Numbered from the stretch's first letter, positions 17,628 to 26,429 are shown. The stretch is DNA of 59,095 nt from Algoriphagus sp. (GCA_029945945.1 JAQSDM010000005.1:1080803-1139897), one strand, 5' to 3'. Translations and numbers: made by a program. The notes: generated by a model from the sequence alone, not told the origin.

Positions 17628-18152
17628 ATGAAAAACATCCTTCCATTTCTCGTACTACTTTCCTTTTTGTGGAGCTGCAAAGTTACCGATTCTATCACAG
17701 TTGATTCCGTTTCCAATACTGAAATACTGAAAGGATATCAAAATTTTAAACTGGTAGAAGAGGATTATACAGATAAAAGAAATGAACAAATCAAGCTTAT
17801 TTTTAGAGATAAACTGCTCGAATATGGCTTCGATGAATCTTCCGAAAATCCTGATTTTTTGATTCAGGGAGTGGTAGTTACTCGCAAATTCATTCAGGAA
17901 CTTGGTCAATATTCTTCTATTCCGGGCCCTTTTTTCAGTGCATACAATTCAGGCAATATGAATCCCAGTGGCGGTACCAGTGGTATGGCAGTGAATCGAG
18001 GGATGATCGGAAAGGTGATTTTTTTGATTCAGGATGCTAAAACCAATGAAATCGCATGGATGGGTGTCAGCACGGGAGTAGTCTCCGGAGGTGGTCTTTT
18101 AGATCCTGAGGATCTGGATCTTGCACTCCATGAATTGTTGGCTTCGCTATAA
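17628..18152 (+). CDS. DUF4136-like lipoprotein
   Basis: The 174-residue protein has a lipoprotein signal MKNILPFLVLLSFLWSC with the lipobox cysteine at residue 17. The body has the DUF4136 pattern: an early FKLVEEDY strand, LLEYGFDESSENPDFLIQG near the middle, and an end with VFLIQDAKTNEIAWMGVST. Family members are small periplasm-facing proteins of unknown function. It stands alone, 74 bases downstream of the DUF6992-like gene. Confidence 0.75.
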   Translation: MKNILPFLVLLSFLWSCKVTDSITVDSVSNTEILKGYQNFKLVEEDYTDKRNEQIKLIFRDKLLEYGFDESSENPDFLIQGVVVTRKFIQELGQYSSIPGPFFSAYNSGNMNPSGGTSGMAVNRGMIGKVIFLIQDAKTNEIAWMGVSTGVVSGGGLLDPEDLDLALHELLASL

Positions 18153-18236
18153 GAATGATTTTTGACTAAGCATTGTCCAACTGGAGTAAGTTGAGTTCAC
18201 TGGAAGTGGAACCAAAGGTTTGGTATAAATTATTTT

Positions 18237-18244
18237 TATCTTTG
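18237..18244 (+). promoter_or_regulatory. -7 element directly before the yjdM start
   Basis: TATCTTTG matches TAnnTTTG and ends four bases before the ATG at 18249. If used, the mRNA would start at or within the first codon. An upstream TTTG lies 14 bases away, shorter than usual. Confidence 0.4.
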
Positions 18245-18248
18245 ACCC

Positions 18249-18590
18249 ATGGAAAATTTATCCCCTTGCCCAAAATGTAAATCAGAATTCACCTATCAAA
18301 TGGACAACCTGATGGTTTGTCCTGACTGCGGATATGAATGGGATCCTTCGGAAAATGAAGTTGATGTGGAAACCGGCTTAGTTGTGAAAGATGCCAACGG
18401 AGTGATTTTAGCCAATGGTGATTCTGTTGTGATCGCAAAAGATCTTCCGGTAAAAGGTGCTCCAAAATCCATCAAAGCAGGGACAAAAGTAAAAAACATC
18501 CGTCTCGTGGAAGGAGATCATAACATTGATTGTAAAATCGAAGGCTTCGGCTCAATGGCTTTGAAGTCTGAGTTTGTGAGGAAAGCTTAA
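18249..18590 (+). CDS. yjdM: YjdM/PhnA zinc-ribbon protein
   Basis: The 113-residue protein opens with a zinc ribbon, [21 protein letters not shown], with four cysteines as CxxC pairs, and continues with a second beta domain ([49 protein letters not shown]) typical of the former PhnA family. The name phosphonoacetate hydrolase is a historical error for this type; the function is not clearly known. It ends 101 bases before a terminator shared with alanine dehydrogenase. Confidence 0.92.
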   Translation: MENLSPCPKCKSEFTYQMDNLMVCPDCGYEWDPSENEVDVETGLVVKDANGVILANGDSVVIAKDLPVKGAPKSIKAGTKVKNIRLVEGDHNIDCKIEGFGSMALKSEFVRKA

Positions 18591-18689
18591 TTTTAGTTTC
18601 CAGTGATCACTGGGCTGTATTCAGTTTTTTGATCCCAGAATTAAGAACAAAGAGGCGAGAATCAAGGACTTAAAGTTCATATTTGGACA

Positions 18690-18730
18690 TAAAAAATCCC
18701 TCCGGTGAAAGCCAGAGGGATTTATTTTTT
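18690..18730. terminator. Bidirectional terminator between yjdM and ald
   Basis: AAATCCCTC (18694-18702) pairs with GAGGGATTT (18715-18723), flanked by A and T runs on both sides. It serves the two convergent genes. Confidence 0.85.
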
Positions 18731-18745
18731 GAGGCTAATCAGAAA

Positions 18746-19864
18746 TTAATCGGCCAGGTATTTTTCTACAGGTGTGTAAGGCATTCCAAAAGCCTGTGCT
18801 ACTGCTTCGTACACGATTTCTCCGTTGATCACATTCAAGCCTGAAACCAAATCTTCGTTTTGCTGAGCTGCTTTCTTCCAGCCTTTGTCTGCAAGTTGCA
18901 TCGCGTAGGGAAGTGTTGCATTGGTCAAAGCTAGGGTAGACGTGTAAGGTACAGCGCCAGGCATGTTTGCCACACAATAGTGAACCACCTCGTCAATCAC
19001 GTATGTTGGATTCTCATGCGTAGTTGGTCGGCAAGTCTCGATACAACCGCCCTGATCAACCGCCACATCAACAAGTACCGTTCCCGGTCTCATTTCCTTC
19101 AGCATGTCACGAGTGATCAGGTGAGGAGCTTTTGCTCCCGGAATCAAGACCGCTCCAACGATAAGATCAGAATGCTTGACCATTTCGCGAATGTTATATT
19201 CGTTGGACATCATCGTCTTTACGTTTGCAGGCATTATGTCTGCCAGGTGTCTCATTCTTGGAAGCGAAACATCCATGATTGTCACATCAGCACCCAAACC
19301 TGCAGCCATCCAAGCCGCTTGAGTACCTACGATTCCACCACCGAGGATCAATACTTTCGCAGGAAGAACTCCTGGTACACCACCTAAAAGGACACCTCTT
19401 CCTCCAAGTGGTTTTTCAAGGTAGTTTGCTCCTTTCTGGATCGCCATCCTTCCGGCTACTTCCGACATTGGTACTAAAAGAGGAAGGCTTCTGTCTGCTT
19501 TTTCTACCGTTTCATACGCAAGACAAACCGCTTTACTGGCTACCATCGCCTTAGTAAGCGGCTCGTAAGAAGCAAAGTGGAAATAGGTGAACAGTAATTG
19601 ATTTTCTTTGATCAGTTTATATTCAGATTCGATAGGCTCTTTCACCTTCATGATCATCTCTGCTATCTCGTAAGTAGCCTCGATAGTTGGAAGGATTTGG
19701 GCTCCTGCAGCTTCGTATTGTATATCAGGAAATCCACTTCCTACCCCGGCAAAATGCTGCACGTAAACTGAATGGCCTCTCTTGATCAATTCTTTAGCAC
19801 CGGCAGGGGTTAGCGCTACGCGGTTTTCGTTGTTTTTGATTTCCTTAGGAACACCTATAATCAT
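18746..19864 (-). CDS. ald: Alanine dehydrogenase
   Basis: Starting at MIIGVPKEIKNNENRVAL the protein has 372 residues, the standard size. It has the N-terminal substrate part with MKVKEPIESEY and FTYFHFASYEPLT (catalytic lysine and histidine), a Rossmann NAD site at LGGGIVGTQAAWMAAGLGAD, and the C-terminal DVAVDQGGCIETCRPTTHENPTY. It interconverts alanine and pyruvate plus ammonia with NADH. A 12-residue upstream extension exists but lacks family similarity. It is divergent from the branched-chain E1 gene, which fits with amino-acid degradation. Confidence 0.96.
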   Translation of the reverse strand: MIIGVPKEIKNNENRVALTPAGAKELIKRGHSVYVQHFAGVGSGFPDIQYEAAGAQILPTIEATYEIAEMIMKVKEPIESEYKLIKENQLLFTYFHFASYEPLTKAMVASKAVCLAYETVEKADRSLPLLVPMSEVAGRMAIQKGANYLEKPLGGRGVLLGGVPGVLPAKVLILGGGIVGTQAAWMAAGLGADVTIMDVSLPRMRHLADIMPANVKTMMSNEYNIREMVKHSDLIVGAVLIPGAKAPHLITRDMLKEMRPGTVLVDVAVDQGGCIETCRPTTHENPTYVIDEVVHYCVANMPGAVPYTSTLALTNATLPYAMQLADKGWKKAAQQNEDLVSGLNVINGEIVYEAVAQAFGMPYTPVEKYLAD

Positions 19865-19897
19865 GATTTCTCTATTTGGGTTGTTACAATATAGTTG

Positions 19898-19905
19898 CAA
19901 AGATA
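19898..19905 (-). promoter_or_regulatory. Probable -7 element of ald
   Basis: TATCTTTG on the minus strand lies 34-41 bases ahead of the ald start codon. It fits TAnnTTTG. A matching -33 TTTG is not clear. Confidence 0.45.
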
Positions 19906-20211
19906 CTAAGCAATGAGTAACAGAAAAGTGCTGCGGAAAATAGTATTTGGTCTGATTTCGAAAAAATCTGTTTTTCCATAGATTATTTCTTTTTTATCTC
20001 TGTAAATACAGAAAATTTCAAAATTTAAATTTTAAACATCGATAATTTTGAAAATATATTTTGGTTTTAGGGTCTTTAAAAGAGAAATTTCAATTTACTG
20101 AATCATCAATTAATTTGGCTGAAAAATTCGAATTATCAGAATAAAATTCTTTTTTGTTGAATTAAATGCAATTACTTCCAAATTTTAGATGGTAAAATAA
20201 TAATGGCTAAA

Positions 20212-20242
20212 TTTGCATGAAATTGATATTTCCCTATTTTTG
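20212..20242 (+). promoter_or_regulatory. Bacteroidota-type promoter of the E1 gene
   Basis: TTTG at 20212-20215, 19 bases, then TATTTTTG at 20235-20242. This fits the -33/-7 consensus of primary sigma factors in Bacteroidota. A leader of about 50 bases would result. Confidence 0.6.
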
Positions 20243-20298
20243 AGTGTTGTAAACCTTACCGGTCCCAAACCCAAAATATCTTTAGAAAACTTCGATCT

Positions 20299-22713
20299 AT
20301 GGCTGTGGTAAACCAGAATCTCAAAACACGTCAAACTCCTGCCTTAACCAGGGAGGATATTCTTCAGGATTTTAAAGTATGCATGATCAGCAGACATGCA
20401 TCTTTGGTAGGTAGAAAAGAGGTGTTTATGGGTAAAGCCAAGTTCGGAATATTTGGGGACGGAAAGGAACTGGCGCAGATTGCAATGGCCCGGGCTTTTC
20501 AGCTTGGAGATTTTCGATCTGGATATTACAGAGATCAGACTTTTATGATGGCTTTGGGTGAGCTTTCTGTCCAGAAATATTTTGCACAGCTTTACGCTCA
20601 TACCAATGTGGAGGCCGAACCAGCCTCCGCCGGTCGATTGATGAATGGTCACTTTGCAACCCGCTCACTGAATGAAGATGGCAGCTGGAAAGAGCTGACT
20701 AAAATGTATAATTCTGCAGCGGATATTTCTCCTACTGCGGCACAAATGCCAAAATTGTTGGGGTTAGCTTTTGCCTCCAAACTATTCAGAGAAAACAAAG
20801 GCCTCAAGCATCTAAAAGATTTTTCAATCAATGGAAATGAAGTTGCCTGGGGAACAATAGGGAATGCCTCAACTTCTGAAGGGATATTTTTTGAGGCAAT
20901 CAATGCTGCAGGCGTCATGCAAGTACCGATGGTCATCTCGGTTTGGGATGATGGTTATGGAATTTCAGTTCCCCAAGAATTTCACACGACAAAGGGTAGT
21001 ATTTCCGAGGTATTGAGTGGATTTCAGAGAACTGAAAACCAAAAAGGCTTTGAGATTTTCAAGGTCAAAGGTTGGGATTATGAAGGATTATTGCATGCAT
21101 ATATCCAGGCAGGTGAAATTGCCCGGGAAGGTCATGTGCCAGTCCTTATCCATGTGGATGAAATGACCCAACCCCAAGGACATTCTACATCCGGTTCCCA
21201 TGAGCGATATAAGTCTGCGGAAAGACTTGCATGGGAAAGAGAGTGGGATTGTCTGGCAAAATTCAGAGAATATATTCTGACTAACGAGATTGCTACAGCT
21301 GATGCACTTGACAAAATCGAGTCGGAAGCCAAAGCGATTGTCAAGGAACAGAAGGAAGCAGCTTGGGCTGAATTTTCTGGTGAAATAAAAAGCGAACTTA
21401 AGGAAGCGGTGTCTCTTATCAGGGATTCGGCATCTCATAGCACCAGGAAAATTGTCCTCAATCAATTTGCTGATGAGTTGTCAAAAACCATCAATCCGAT
21501 TCGAAAAGATGTAATAAGTGCTGTCAGAAAGGCCTTGTTTACGCTTCGATTTGATTCTGAAACGAGCAAAGCTCAGCTTAAAAGCTGGTTTGAAAAACAG
21601 GAGTCACTTAATCACGATCGATACAACAGTCATTTATATTCTACTTCAGAATGGAATGTTCTGAATATTAAAGAAATTCCTGCGAGTTATGAAGAGAAAT
21701 CACCTATGGCGGACGGAAGAGAAGTCTTGCAGGCATTTTTCGATTACACGCTGGAGCATGATCCAAGATTCTTCGCTTTTGGCGAGGATGTAGGGAAAAT
21801 AGGTGACGTCAATCAAGCTTTCGCAGGGCTTCAAGCCAAACACGGTGAAACTCGAGTAATCGATACCGGTATTCGTGAATCCACCATCATTGGCCAGGGA
21901 ATCGGAGCAGCACTCAGAGGATTGAGGCCAATTGCTGAGATTCAATATTTGGATTATTTGCTTTATGGATTGCAGATGCTTTCAGATGATTTGGCTTGCC
22001 TGCAATACAGAACAAAAGGAGGGCAAAAAGCGCCTCTTATAGTTAGGACCAGAGGCCACAGACTTGAAGGAGTCTGGCATGCCGGTTCTCCAATGGGAAT
22101 GATTCTTTCTTCGCTTCGAGGAATGATCGTATGTGTTCCAAGAGACATGACCCAGGCAGCAGGAATGTATAAAACTCTTCTGGAATCAGATGAGCCGGGT
22201 ATTGTGATTGAATGTCTGAATGGCTATCGTTTAAAGGAGAAAATGCCGTCGAATCTTGGTCAATACACGGTACCAATGGGAAAACCGGAAATATTAAAAG
22301 TTGGGTCTGATATCACGGTGGTGACGTATGGTTCCATGTGCCGAATCGTGATGGAAGCAGCTACTGAACTTGCCGAAATCGGAATTGATGTGGAAGTGAT
22401 CGATGTACAGACGTTGTTACCCTTCGATGTTTATGGAGTGATAGGAGAATCGGTAAAGAAAACCAATCGGGTTATTTTTGCAGATGAAGATGTGCCGGGC
22501 GCAGCTTCTGCATTTATGATGCAGCAGGTGATAGAAAATCAGGATGTCTTCAAATATCTGGATTCAGAACCACAGACTTTGGCAGCAAAACCACATAGAA
22601 CGGCTTATTCCTCAGATGGAGATTATTTCTCCAAGCCAAGTATAGAAGACGTTGTGGAGAAAGTTTATGCAATAATGCATGAAACAGATCCTAAAAAGTT
22701 TCCAATGATCTAA
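20299..22713 (+). CDS. Fused alpha-beta 2-oxoacid dehydrogenase E1 (branched-chain type)
   Basis: The 804-residue protein joins an E1 alpha half (about 1-370) and an E1 beta half (about 460-804). In the alpha half FYRDQTFMMALG-like segments and a thiamine-diphosphate motif ending in WDDGYGISVPQEFHTTKGS are present; the beta half has FGEDVGKIGDVNQAF, VIDTGIRESTIIGQGIGAAL and RTRGHRLEGVWHAGSPMG. It decarboxylates branched-chain 2-oxo acids (or a related acid) and passes the acyl group to a lipoyl E2, which is not in the window. Fusions of this kind are common in Bacteroidota. It ends at a palindromic terminator that contains its own stop codon. Confidence 0.93.
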   Translation: MAVVNQNLKTRQTPALTREDILQDFKVCMISRHASLVGRKEVFMGKAKFGIFGDGKELAQIAMARAFQLGDFRSGYYRDQTFMMALGELSVQKYFAQLYAHTNVEAEPASAGRLMNGHFATRSLNEDGSWKELTKMYNSAADISPTAAQMPKLLGLAFASKLFRENKGLKHLKDFSINGNEVAWGTIGNASTSEGIFFEAINAAGVMQVPMVISVWDDGYGISVPQEFHTTKGSISEVLSGFQRTENQKGFEIFKVKGWDYEGLLHAYIQAGEIAREGHVPVLIHVDEMTQPQGHSTSGSHERYKSAERLAWEREWDCLAKFREYILTNEIATADALDKIESEAKAIVKEQKEAAWAEFSGEIKSELKEAVSLIRDSASHSTRKIVLNQFADELSKTINPIRKDVISAVRKALFTLRFDSETSKAQLKSWFEKQESLNHDRYNSHLYSTSEWNVLNIKEIPASYEEKSPMADGREVLQAFFDYTLEHDPRFFAFGEDVGKIGDVNQAFAGLQAKHGETRVIDTGIRESTIIGQGIGAALRGLRPIAEIQYLDYLLYGLQMLSDDLACLQYRTKGGQKAPLIVRTRGHRLEGVWHAGSPMGMILSSLRGMIVCVPRDMTQAAGMYKTLLESDEPGIVIECLNGYRLKEKMPSNLGQYTVPMGKPEILKVGSDITVVTYGSMCRIVMEAATELAEIGIDVEVIDVQTLLPFDVYGVIGESVKKTNRVIFADEDVPGAASAFMMQQVIENQDVFKYLDSEPQTLAAKPHRTAYSSDGDYFSKPSIEDVVEKVYAIMHETDPKKFPMI

Positions 22714-22746
22714 CAAAAAATCCCTCAATTGAGGGATTTTTTGTTA
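22711..22746. terminator. Perfect 36-base palindrome, shared terminator
   Basis: The sequence is an exact palindrome with an 18-bp stem and the core ATCCCTCAA. Its left end TAA is the stop codon of the E1 gene and its right end is the stop codon of the minus-strand lipoprotein gene, so each gene ends on the hairpin it uses. Confidence 0.9.
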
Positions 22747-23421
22747 GGGAGAGATCCTGGTGATTTGTTTTAAAGTCACTTCAGGACTTGAGACTTGATT
22801 GCTTCGGTTGAGATCTCTGTCTTGGACTTCAACATCAACCCGAATCGTATCAGTTCTGAAAATGGATTGCCAACCAGAAGAAAGCATCCCATATCTGATA
22901 TTTCCTTCGACAGCCTGACCTTCTTCTGTGGTTAAAATTCTTGGGAATCGACCATTAAAAGTAGTGTAGAAGGGAGGATCGGACCATTTGAATTCAGTGA
23001 ATTTTCCGTTTCTCTTGATATAAAACCGAACGAAAATATTGTATTGATTGGGATTCTGTTTCACCCAAATGGTGTCTTTGACTACCTGATTGTTGATAAT
23101 CGGATCAATAACCCAATCAACAGGATTATAGGAAGGAGCTTCAGGAGGCCTGTTTGCATAGGTTATGAGATTTCCGGCGGCATCTCTTTGGTAATCTACC
23201 GCATTAAACGGAGGGTTGATATCTGTAGCCGAAAGTCCTAAATCTCCTTCTGCATCTTGAAATTTAATTCCTACAATAAGGGAATCCGGACCAGAAGTAG
23301 GTGCATATTCCAGAGATTCAAAAGTAATCTGGGGAATCGTTGGGAAATTTTCCGGAGGATTTACGCAGGCAAATGAAACAACAAGTAAAAAGAATAATCC
23401 TAATTGGCTTTTGAAACGCAT
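22744..23421 (-). CDS. Hypothetical lipoprotein
   Basis: The 225-residue protein has a lipoprotein signal with the cysteine in VVSFACVNPPE (residue 19). The rest is beta-rich, with FESLEYAPTSGPDSLIVGIKFQ, GDLGLSATDINPPFN and TDTIRVDVEVQDRDLNRSNQV, and resembles Ig-like surface proteins that recur in Bacteroidota as hypothetical lipoproteins. I recognise no catalytic motif and give no function. It ends at the palindromic terminator shared with the E1 gene. Confidence 0.75.
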   Translation of the reverse strand: MRFKSQLGLFFLLVVSFACVNPPENFPTIPQITFESLEYAPTSGPDSLIVGIKFQDAEGDLGLSATDINPPFNAVDYQRDAAGNLITYANRPPEAPSYNPVDWVIDPIINNQVVKDTIWVKQNPNQYNIFVRFYIKRNGKFTEFKWSDPPFYTTFNGRFPRILTTEEGQAVEGNIRYGMLSSGWQSIFRTDTIRVDVEVQDRDLNRSNQVSSPEVTLKQITRISP

Positions 23422-23490
23422 AGGTCGGAAGTAAATTTACAACCAAAGTTAATCTGATCCTTTGATTGGGTTGATGCAAATTATAAAACG

Positions 23491-24486
23491 ATGCAGGATT
23501 TTAAAAGTTTTTCAGAAGGGCTTAATAATATATCTCCTAAAGACTTCGAATCTCGTGCATTGGAACTGTTTCGGTTCCAGGCAAAAAGCAATGAGATTTA
23601 CCAATCATACCTGAATGCAAGGAAAGTTGATTTGGATTCCATAAAAAGTCTTGAACAAATTCCTTTTCTTCCGATTCGTTTTTTTAAAGATTTCAAAGTA
23701 GTCAGCGGTTCTCTTACAGATTTTGAGGATTTTTACTCAAGCAGTGGTACCACTGGGATGATTACAAGTAGACATTACATTTGGTCTGAAAGCTGGTACC
23801 TGAATCATGCCCAGGAAATTTTCGAAAATACGTATTGCTCACTCAAAGACTTCCATGTTTTAGCATTGCTTCCGGCATATTTGGAGCGACAGGGAAGTAG
23901 CCTGGTAAGTATGGCGGATCATTTTATCAGAGAAAGTCAATCTGAGCATTCCGGATTTTACCTGTACAATCAGGATGAACTTCTGTACAAGCTTGAGCTT
24001 TTATCAGGAGATAAAAGAAAAATCCTTCTTCTGGGAGTGACCTTTGCTCTACTGGATCTGGCTGAATCCGGTAAAGCTTTTTCGCCTCCCGGGAATTTAA
24101 TTGTAATGGAGACCGGTGGAATGAAAGGAAGGCGAAAAGAGATGATTCGGGAGGAAGTTCGTGACATTTTGAAGCCTTTTTTTGGAGTTCCAACTATCCA
24201 TTCAGAATATGGAATGACTGAATTGATGTCTCAGGCTTATTCAAAAGGAGAGGGTAAATATACAGTTCCGGCTTCGATGCGCGTTTTTCTTCGGGACGTA
24301 AATGATCCGCTCAGTTGGGCTAATCGATCACAGGGTGGAATAAACATTATAGACCTGGCAAACTTCCATTCCTGTGCGTTCATCGAGACACAAGATTTGG
24401 GAAGGTTTGACGAAAATGGTTATCTGGAGGTATTGGGTAGATTTGACAACAGTGAAATCAGGGGCTGCAACTTGTTGGTGCAGTAA
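23491..24486 (+). CDS. LuxE-like acyl-protein synthetase/ligase
   Basis: The 331-residue protein resembles the LuxE branch of the adenylate-forming superfamily: FYSSSGTTGMITSRHYIW is the ATP-phosphate loop, VMETGGMKGRRKEM follows, and HSEYGMTELMSQAYS is the acyl-AMP motif. It is shorter than full-length acyl-CoA synthetases, as LuxE is. Activation of a fatty or aromatic acid is expected; the acceptor is unknown and no luciferase-type partners are nearby. A tiny lipoprotein gene follows 51 bases later. Confidence 0.85.
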   Translation: MQDFKSFSEGLNNISPKDFESRALELFRFQAKSNEIYQSYLNARKVDLDSIKSLEQIPFLPIRFFKDFKVVSGSLTDFEDFYSSSGTTGMITSRHYIWSESWYLNHAQEIFENTYCSLKDFHVLALLPAYLERQGSSLVSMADHFIRESQSEHSGFYLYNQDELLYKLELLSGDKRKILLLGVTFALLDLAESGKAFSPPGNLIVMETGGMKGRRKEMIREEVRDILKPFFGVPTIHSEYGMTELMSQAYSKGEGKYTVPASMRVFLRDVNDPLSWANRSQGGINIIDLANFHSCAFIETQDLGRFDENGYLEVLGRFDNSEIRGCNLLVQ

Positions 24487-24537
24487 TTGCTATCTTAAAA
24501 ATTAATAGACATATTTGACCTGCCTAAAATATTACGT

Positions 24538-24657
24538 ATGAAAAAATTAGCAACGATTGCCTTATTGATTGGAGTTTTAGCTTTAGGAGCTTGTGCTTCC
24601 AGCAAACCTTGTCCTGCTTACGCAAAAGCACCGGTTTCTCAGAAAGCTAATAGCTAA
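24538..24657 (+). CDS. Tiny 39-residue lipoprotein with CPAY motif
   Basis: The reading frame ATG at 24538 to TAA at 24657 codes for a 39-residue protein with signal MKKLATIALLIGVLALGAC: the lipobox is LGAC with the cysteine at residue 19. The mature part has only 21 residues, ASSKPCPAYAKAPVSQK-type, containing a second cysteine in PCPAY. Similar very short lipoproteins with a CPAY or CPTY tail exist in Bacteroidota as far as I recall; function unknown. An intrinsic terminator follows at once, supporting that the frame is translated and transcribed. Too short for usual gene finders. Confidence 0.7.
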   Translation: MKKLATIALLIGVLALGACASSKPCPAYAKAPVSQKANS

Positions 24658-24693
24658 AAAATATGCTGACCGTTAATAGTCAGCATATTTTTT
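24656..24693 (+). terminator. Terminator of the tiny lipoprotein, overlapping the sigma-54 gene
   Basis: A 15-bp stem (24656-24670 with 24679-24693) ends in a T run. Its loop contains the stop codon of the minus-strand regulator and its right arm codes for that protein's last residues. Confidence 0.85.
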
Positions 24694-25830
24694 AATATCC
24701 TCAAGGCTAATAGTTGATTCTCCGAGAATCACAAGCCTTTCCACTACATTCCTAAGTTCACGGATATTTCCAGTCCATGGAAATTCCTGAAGTTTTTTCA
24801 ATGCATCCGGTGAGATTGTTTTTTTTGCATCTCCGCTTTCCTGAGCAATATCTTCCAGAAATTTATCCACTAGAAGCGGGATATCGTCCTTACGTTCTTT
24901 CAGTGAAGGAACCTGGATCAAAATCACACTTAACCTATGGTAGAGATCCTCTCTGAATCTATTTTGCTCTATTTCTTTCTTCAAATCTTTATTCGTCGCA
25001 GCCAATACTCGCACATCGACTTTGATATCCCGGTCGCTTCCAACCCGATTAATCAGATTTTCCTGAAGGGCACGAAGTACTTTGGATTGGGCAGAAAGTG
25101 ACATGTCACCGATTTCGTCCAGAAACAAAGTTCCTCCCTGGGCTTGTTCAAATTTTCCTTGTCGAAGTTTATGGGCTGAGGTGAAAGCACCTTTTTCATG
25201 CCCGAAAAGCTCACTTTCGATCAATTCGGAAGGGATTGCTGCGCAATTTACCGCTACAAAAGGCTCCGCTGCCCGGTTGCTTTTTTGATGAATCCAATGA
25301 GCTACTAATTCTTTTCCGGTACCGTTTGGACCGGTAATTAATACCCTTGCATCCGTCGGAGCCACCTTTTCAATAGTTTGCTTGACGTGTAAGATCGCTG
25401 GAGATTCACCCACCATATCGAGCTTTTTGGAGAGCTTCTTTTTCAAGACCTTAGTCTCGGTAACAAGGTTCTTTTTGTCAAGCGCATTTCTTACTGTCAA
25501 AAGAAGTCTGTTCAAATCGGGTGGCTTCGGTATAAAATCAAAAGCTCCTTTTTTGGTTGCTTCGACGGCAGTTTCTATGCTGCCATGCGCCGAAATCATG
25601 ATGAACTGAGGAGATCGATCCATAGCTTTCGCCTGATCAAGAACTTCTATTCCATCCATTTTGGGCATTTTCACATCGCAAAGCACGAGGTCAAAATCTT
25701 CTTCGCGAAGTTTGGCCAAGCCTTCTTCTCCGTCTTTTGCTTCGGATACTTCAAATTTTTCGTACTCAAGAATTTCCCGTAGGGTAGAGCGGATGACTTT
25801 TTCGTCATCGATGATCAAGATTTTTGACAT
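24673..25830 (-). CDS. Sigma-54-type response regulator lacking a DNA-binding domain
   Basis: The 385-residue protein has a receiver domain (phosphorylation site Asp52 in LVLCDVKMPKMDG) and an AAA+ domain with Walker A GPNGTGKE (167-174) and a sigma-54 contact loop GAFTSA (214-219), where the usual motif is GAFTGA. The C-terminus ends soon after the AAA+ lid (NIRELRNVVERLVILGESTIS); the Fis-type helix-turn-helix of NtrC-like activators is absent. H. pylori FlgR is a known case of an activator without that domain that works from solution. The partner kinase is not in the window. Confidence 0.9.
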   Translation of the reverse strand: MSKILIIDDEKVIRSTLREILEYEKFEVSEAKDGEEGLAKLREEDFDLVLCDVKMPKMDGIEVLDQAKAMDRSPQFIMISAHGSIETAVEATKKGAFDFIPKPPDLNRLLLTVRNALDKKNLVTETKVLKKKLSKKLDMVGESPAILHVKQTIEKVAPTDARVLITGPNGTGKELVAHWIHQKSNRAAEPFVAVNCAAIPSELIESELFGHEKGAFTSAHKLRQGKFEQAQGGTLFLDEIGDMSLSAQSKVLRALQENLINRVGSDRDIKVDVRVLAATNKDLKKEIEQNRFREDLYHRLSVILIQVPSLKERKDDIPLLVDKFLEDIAQESGDAKKTISPDALKKLQEFPWTGNIRELRNVVERLVILGESTISLEDIKKYADY

Positions 25831-25850
25831 AGTTTCAATATAAAGGAAAA

Positions 25851-26246
25851 AAGTGCAAGTCTGTAAGCCGGGTTCTGTTTCCCTTGCGGGATTCTTGTCA
25901 TTTATCTAGGCCTGAACTCGCGCGCAGGCTCAATCGATCTACCCGCCCCGGATTTCCGACGAATCGGAATCGAACGAGCAGCTCTTCGTCCGGGGCCTAT
26001 TTGATCTTTCAACCCATAAGGTTTGCCATGCAACTGATGTCACCATCAGCCCGGTGGGCTCTTACCCCACCTTTTCACCCTTATCCATCCCGATAGAAAT
26101 CGGGTCGGACGGTTTATTTTCTGTGGCACTAGCTGTATACTGACCGTTCCCAGTCAGCACCCTTCCCGTTAGGAAGTATGGCGCTCTGCGTTGCCCGGAC
26201 TTTCCTCTCTCCCTTGCGAGACAGCGACAAGACGACTTGCACCCTG
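25851..26246 (-). ncRNA. rnpB: RNase P RNA, bacterial class A
   Basis: The minus strand holds the conserved core: GAGAGGAAAGTCCGGGCA near the 5' end (around 26200), GCCATACTTCC, ACGGTCAG and the 3' AACCCGGCTTACAGAC. The P1 helix joins GGTGCAAGTC (26234-26243) with GACTTGCAC (25853-25861). A T run just after the 3' end (25841-25850) is the likely transcription stop. RNase P RNA cuts the leader from tRNA precursors together with the RnpA protein, which is not in the window. Limits are approximate to a few bases. Confidence 0.95.
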
Positions 26247-26429
26247 CAAAGTACGGTAATTTCTTCCATTAGGATTCCATTTTCATAGATTCAGTATTCC
26301 TTTGGATGAATGGTAGGTTGATTAATATCTGAGCCAACTCAAACTTTTGTTTGCGATAGAGTTCTGAAATGTTTTACAAAGACTGGTGGCAACAGGATTC
26401 GAATTTAATTTTTAAAATATTTTCGAAAA

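Larger units (their letters stand above)
19865..20298. other. AT-rich divergent regulatory region
   Basis: This 434-base gap between ald and the E1 gene is strongly AT-rich and holds no open frame worth calling. It contains a promoter for each gene, and a palindrome AATTCGAATT near 20125-20135. It may bind a regulator that senses amino acids, but no specific operator is recognised. Confidence 0.6.

Noticed and set aside
25841..26300. Several short open frames across the RNase P RNA
   Set aside because: The conserved RNase P core explains the sequence fully.
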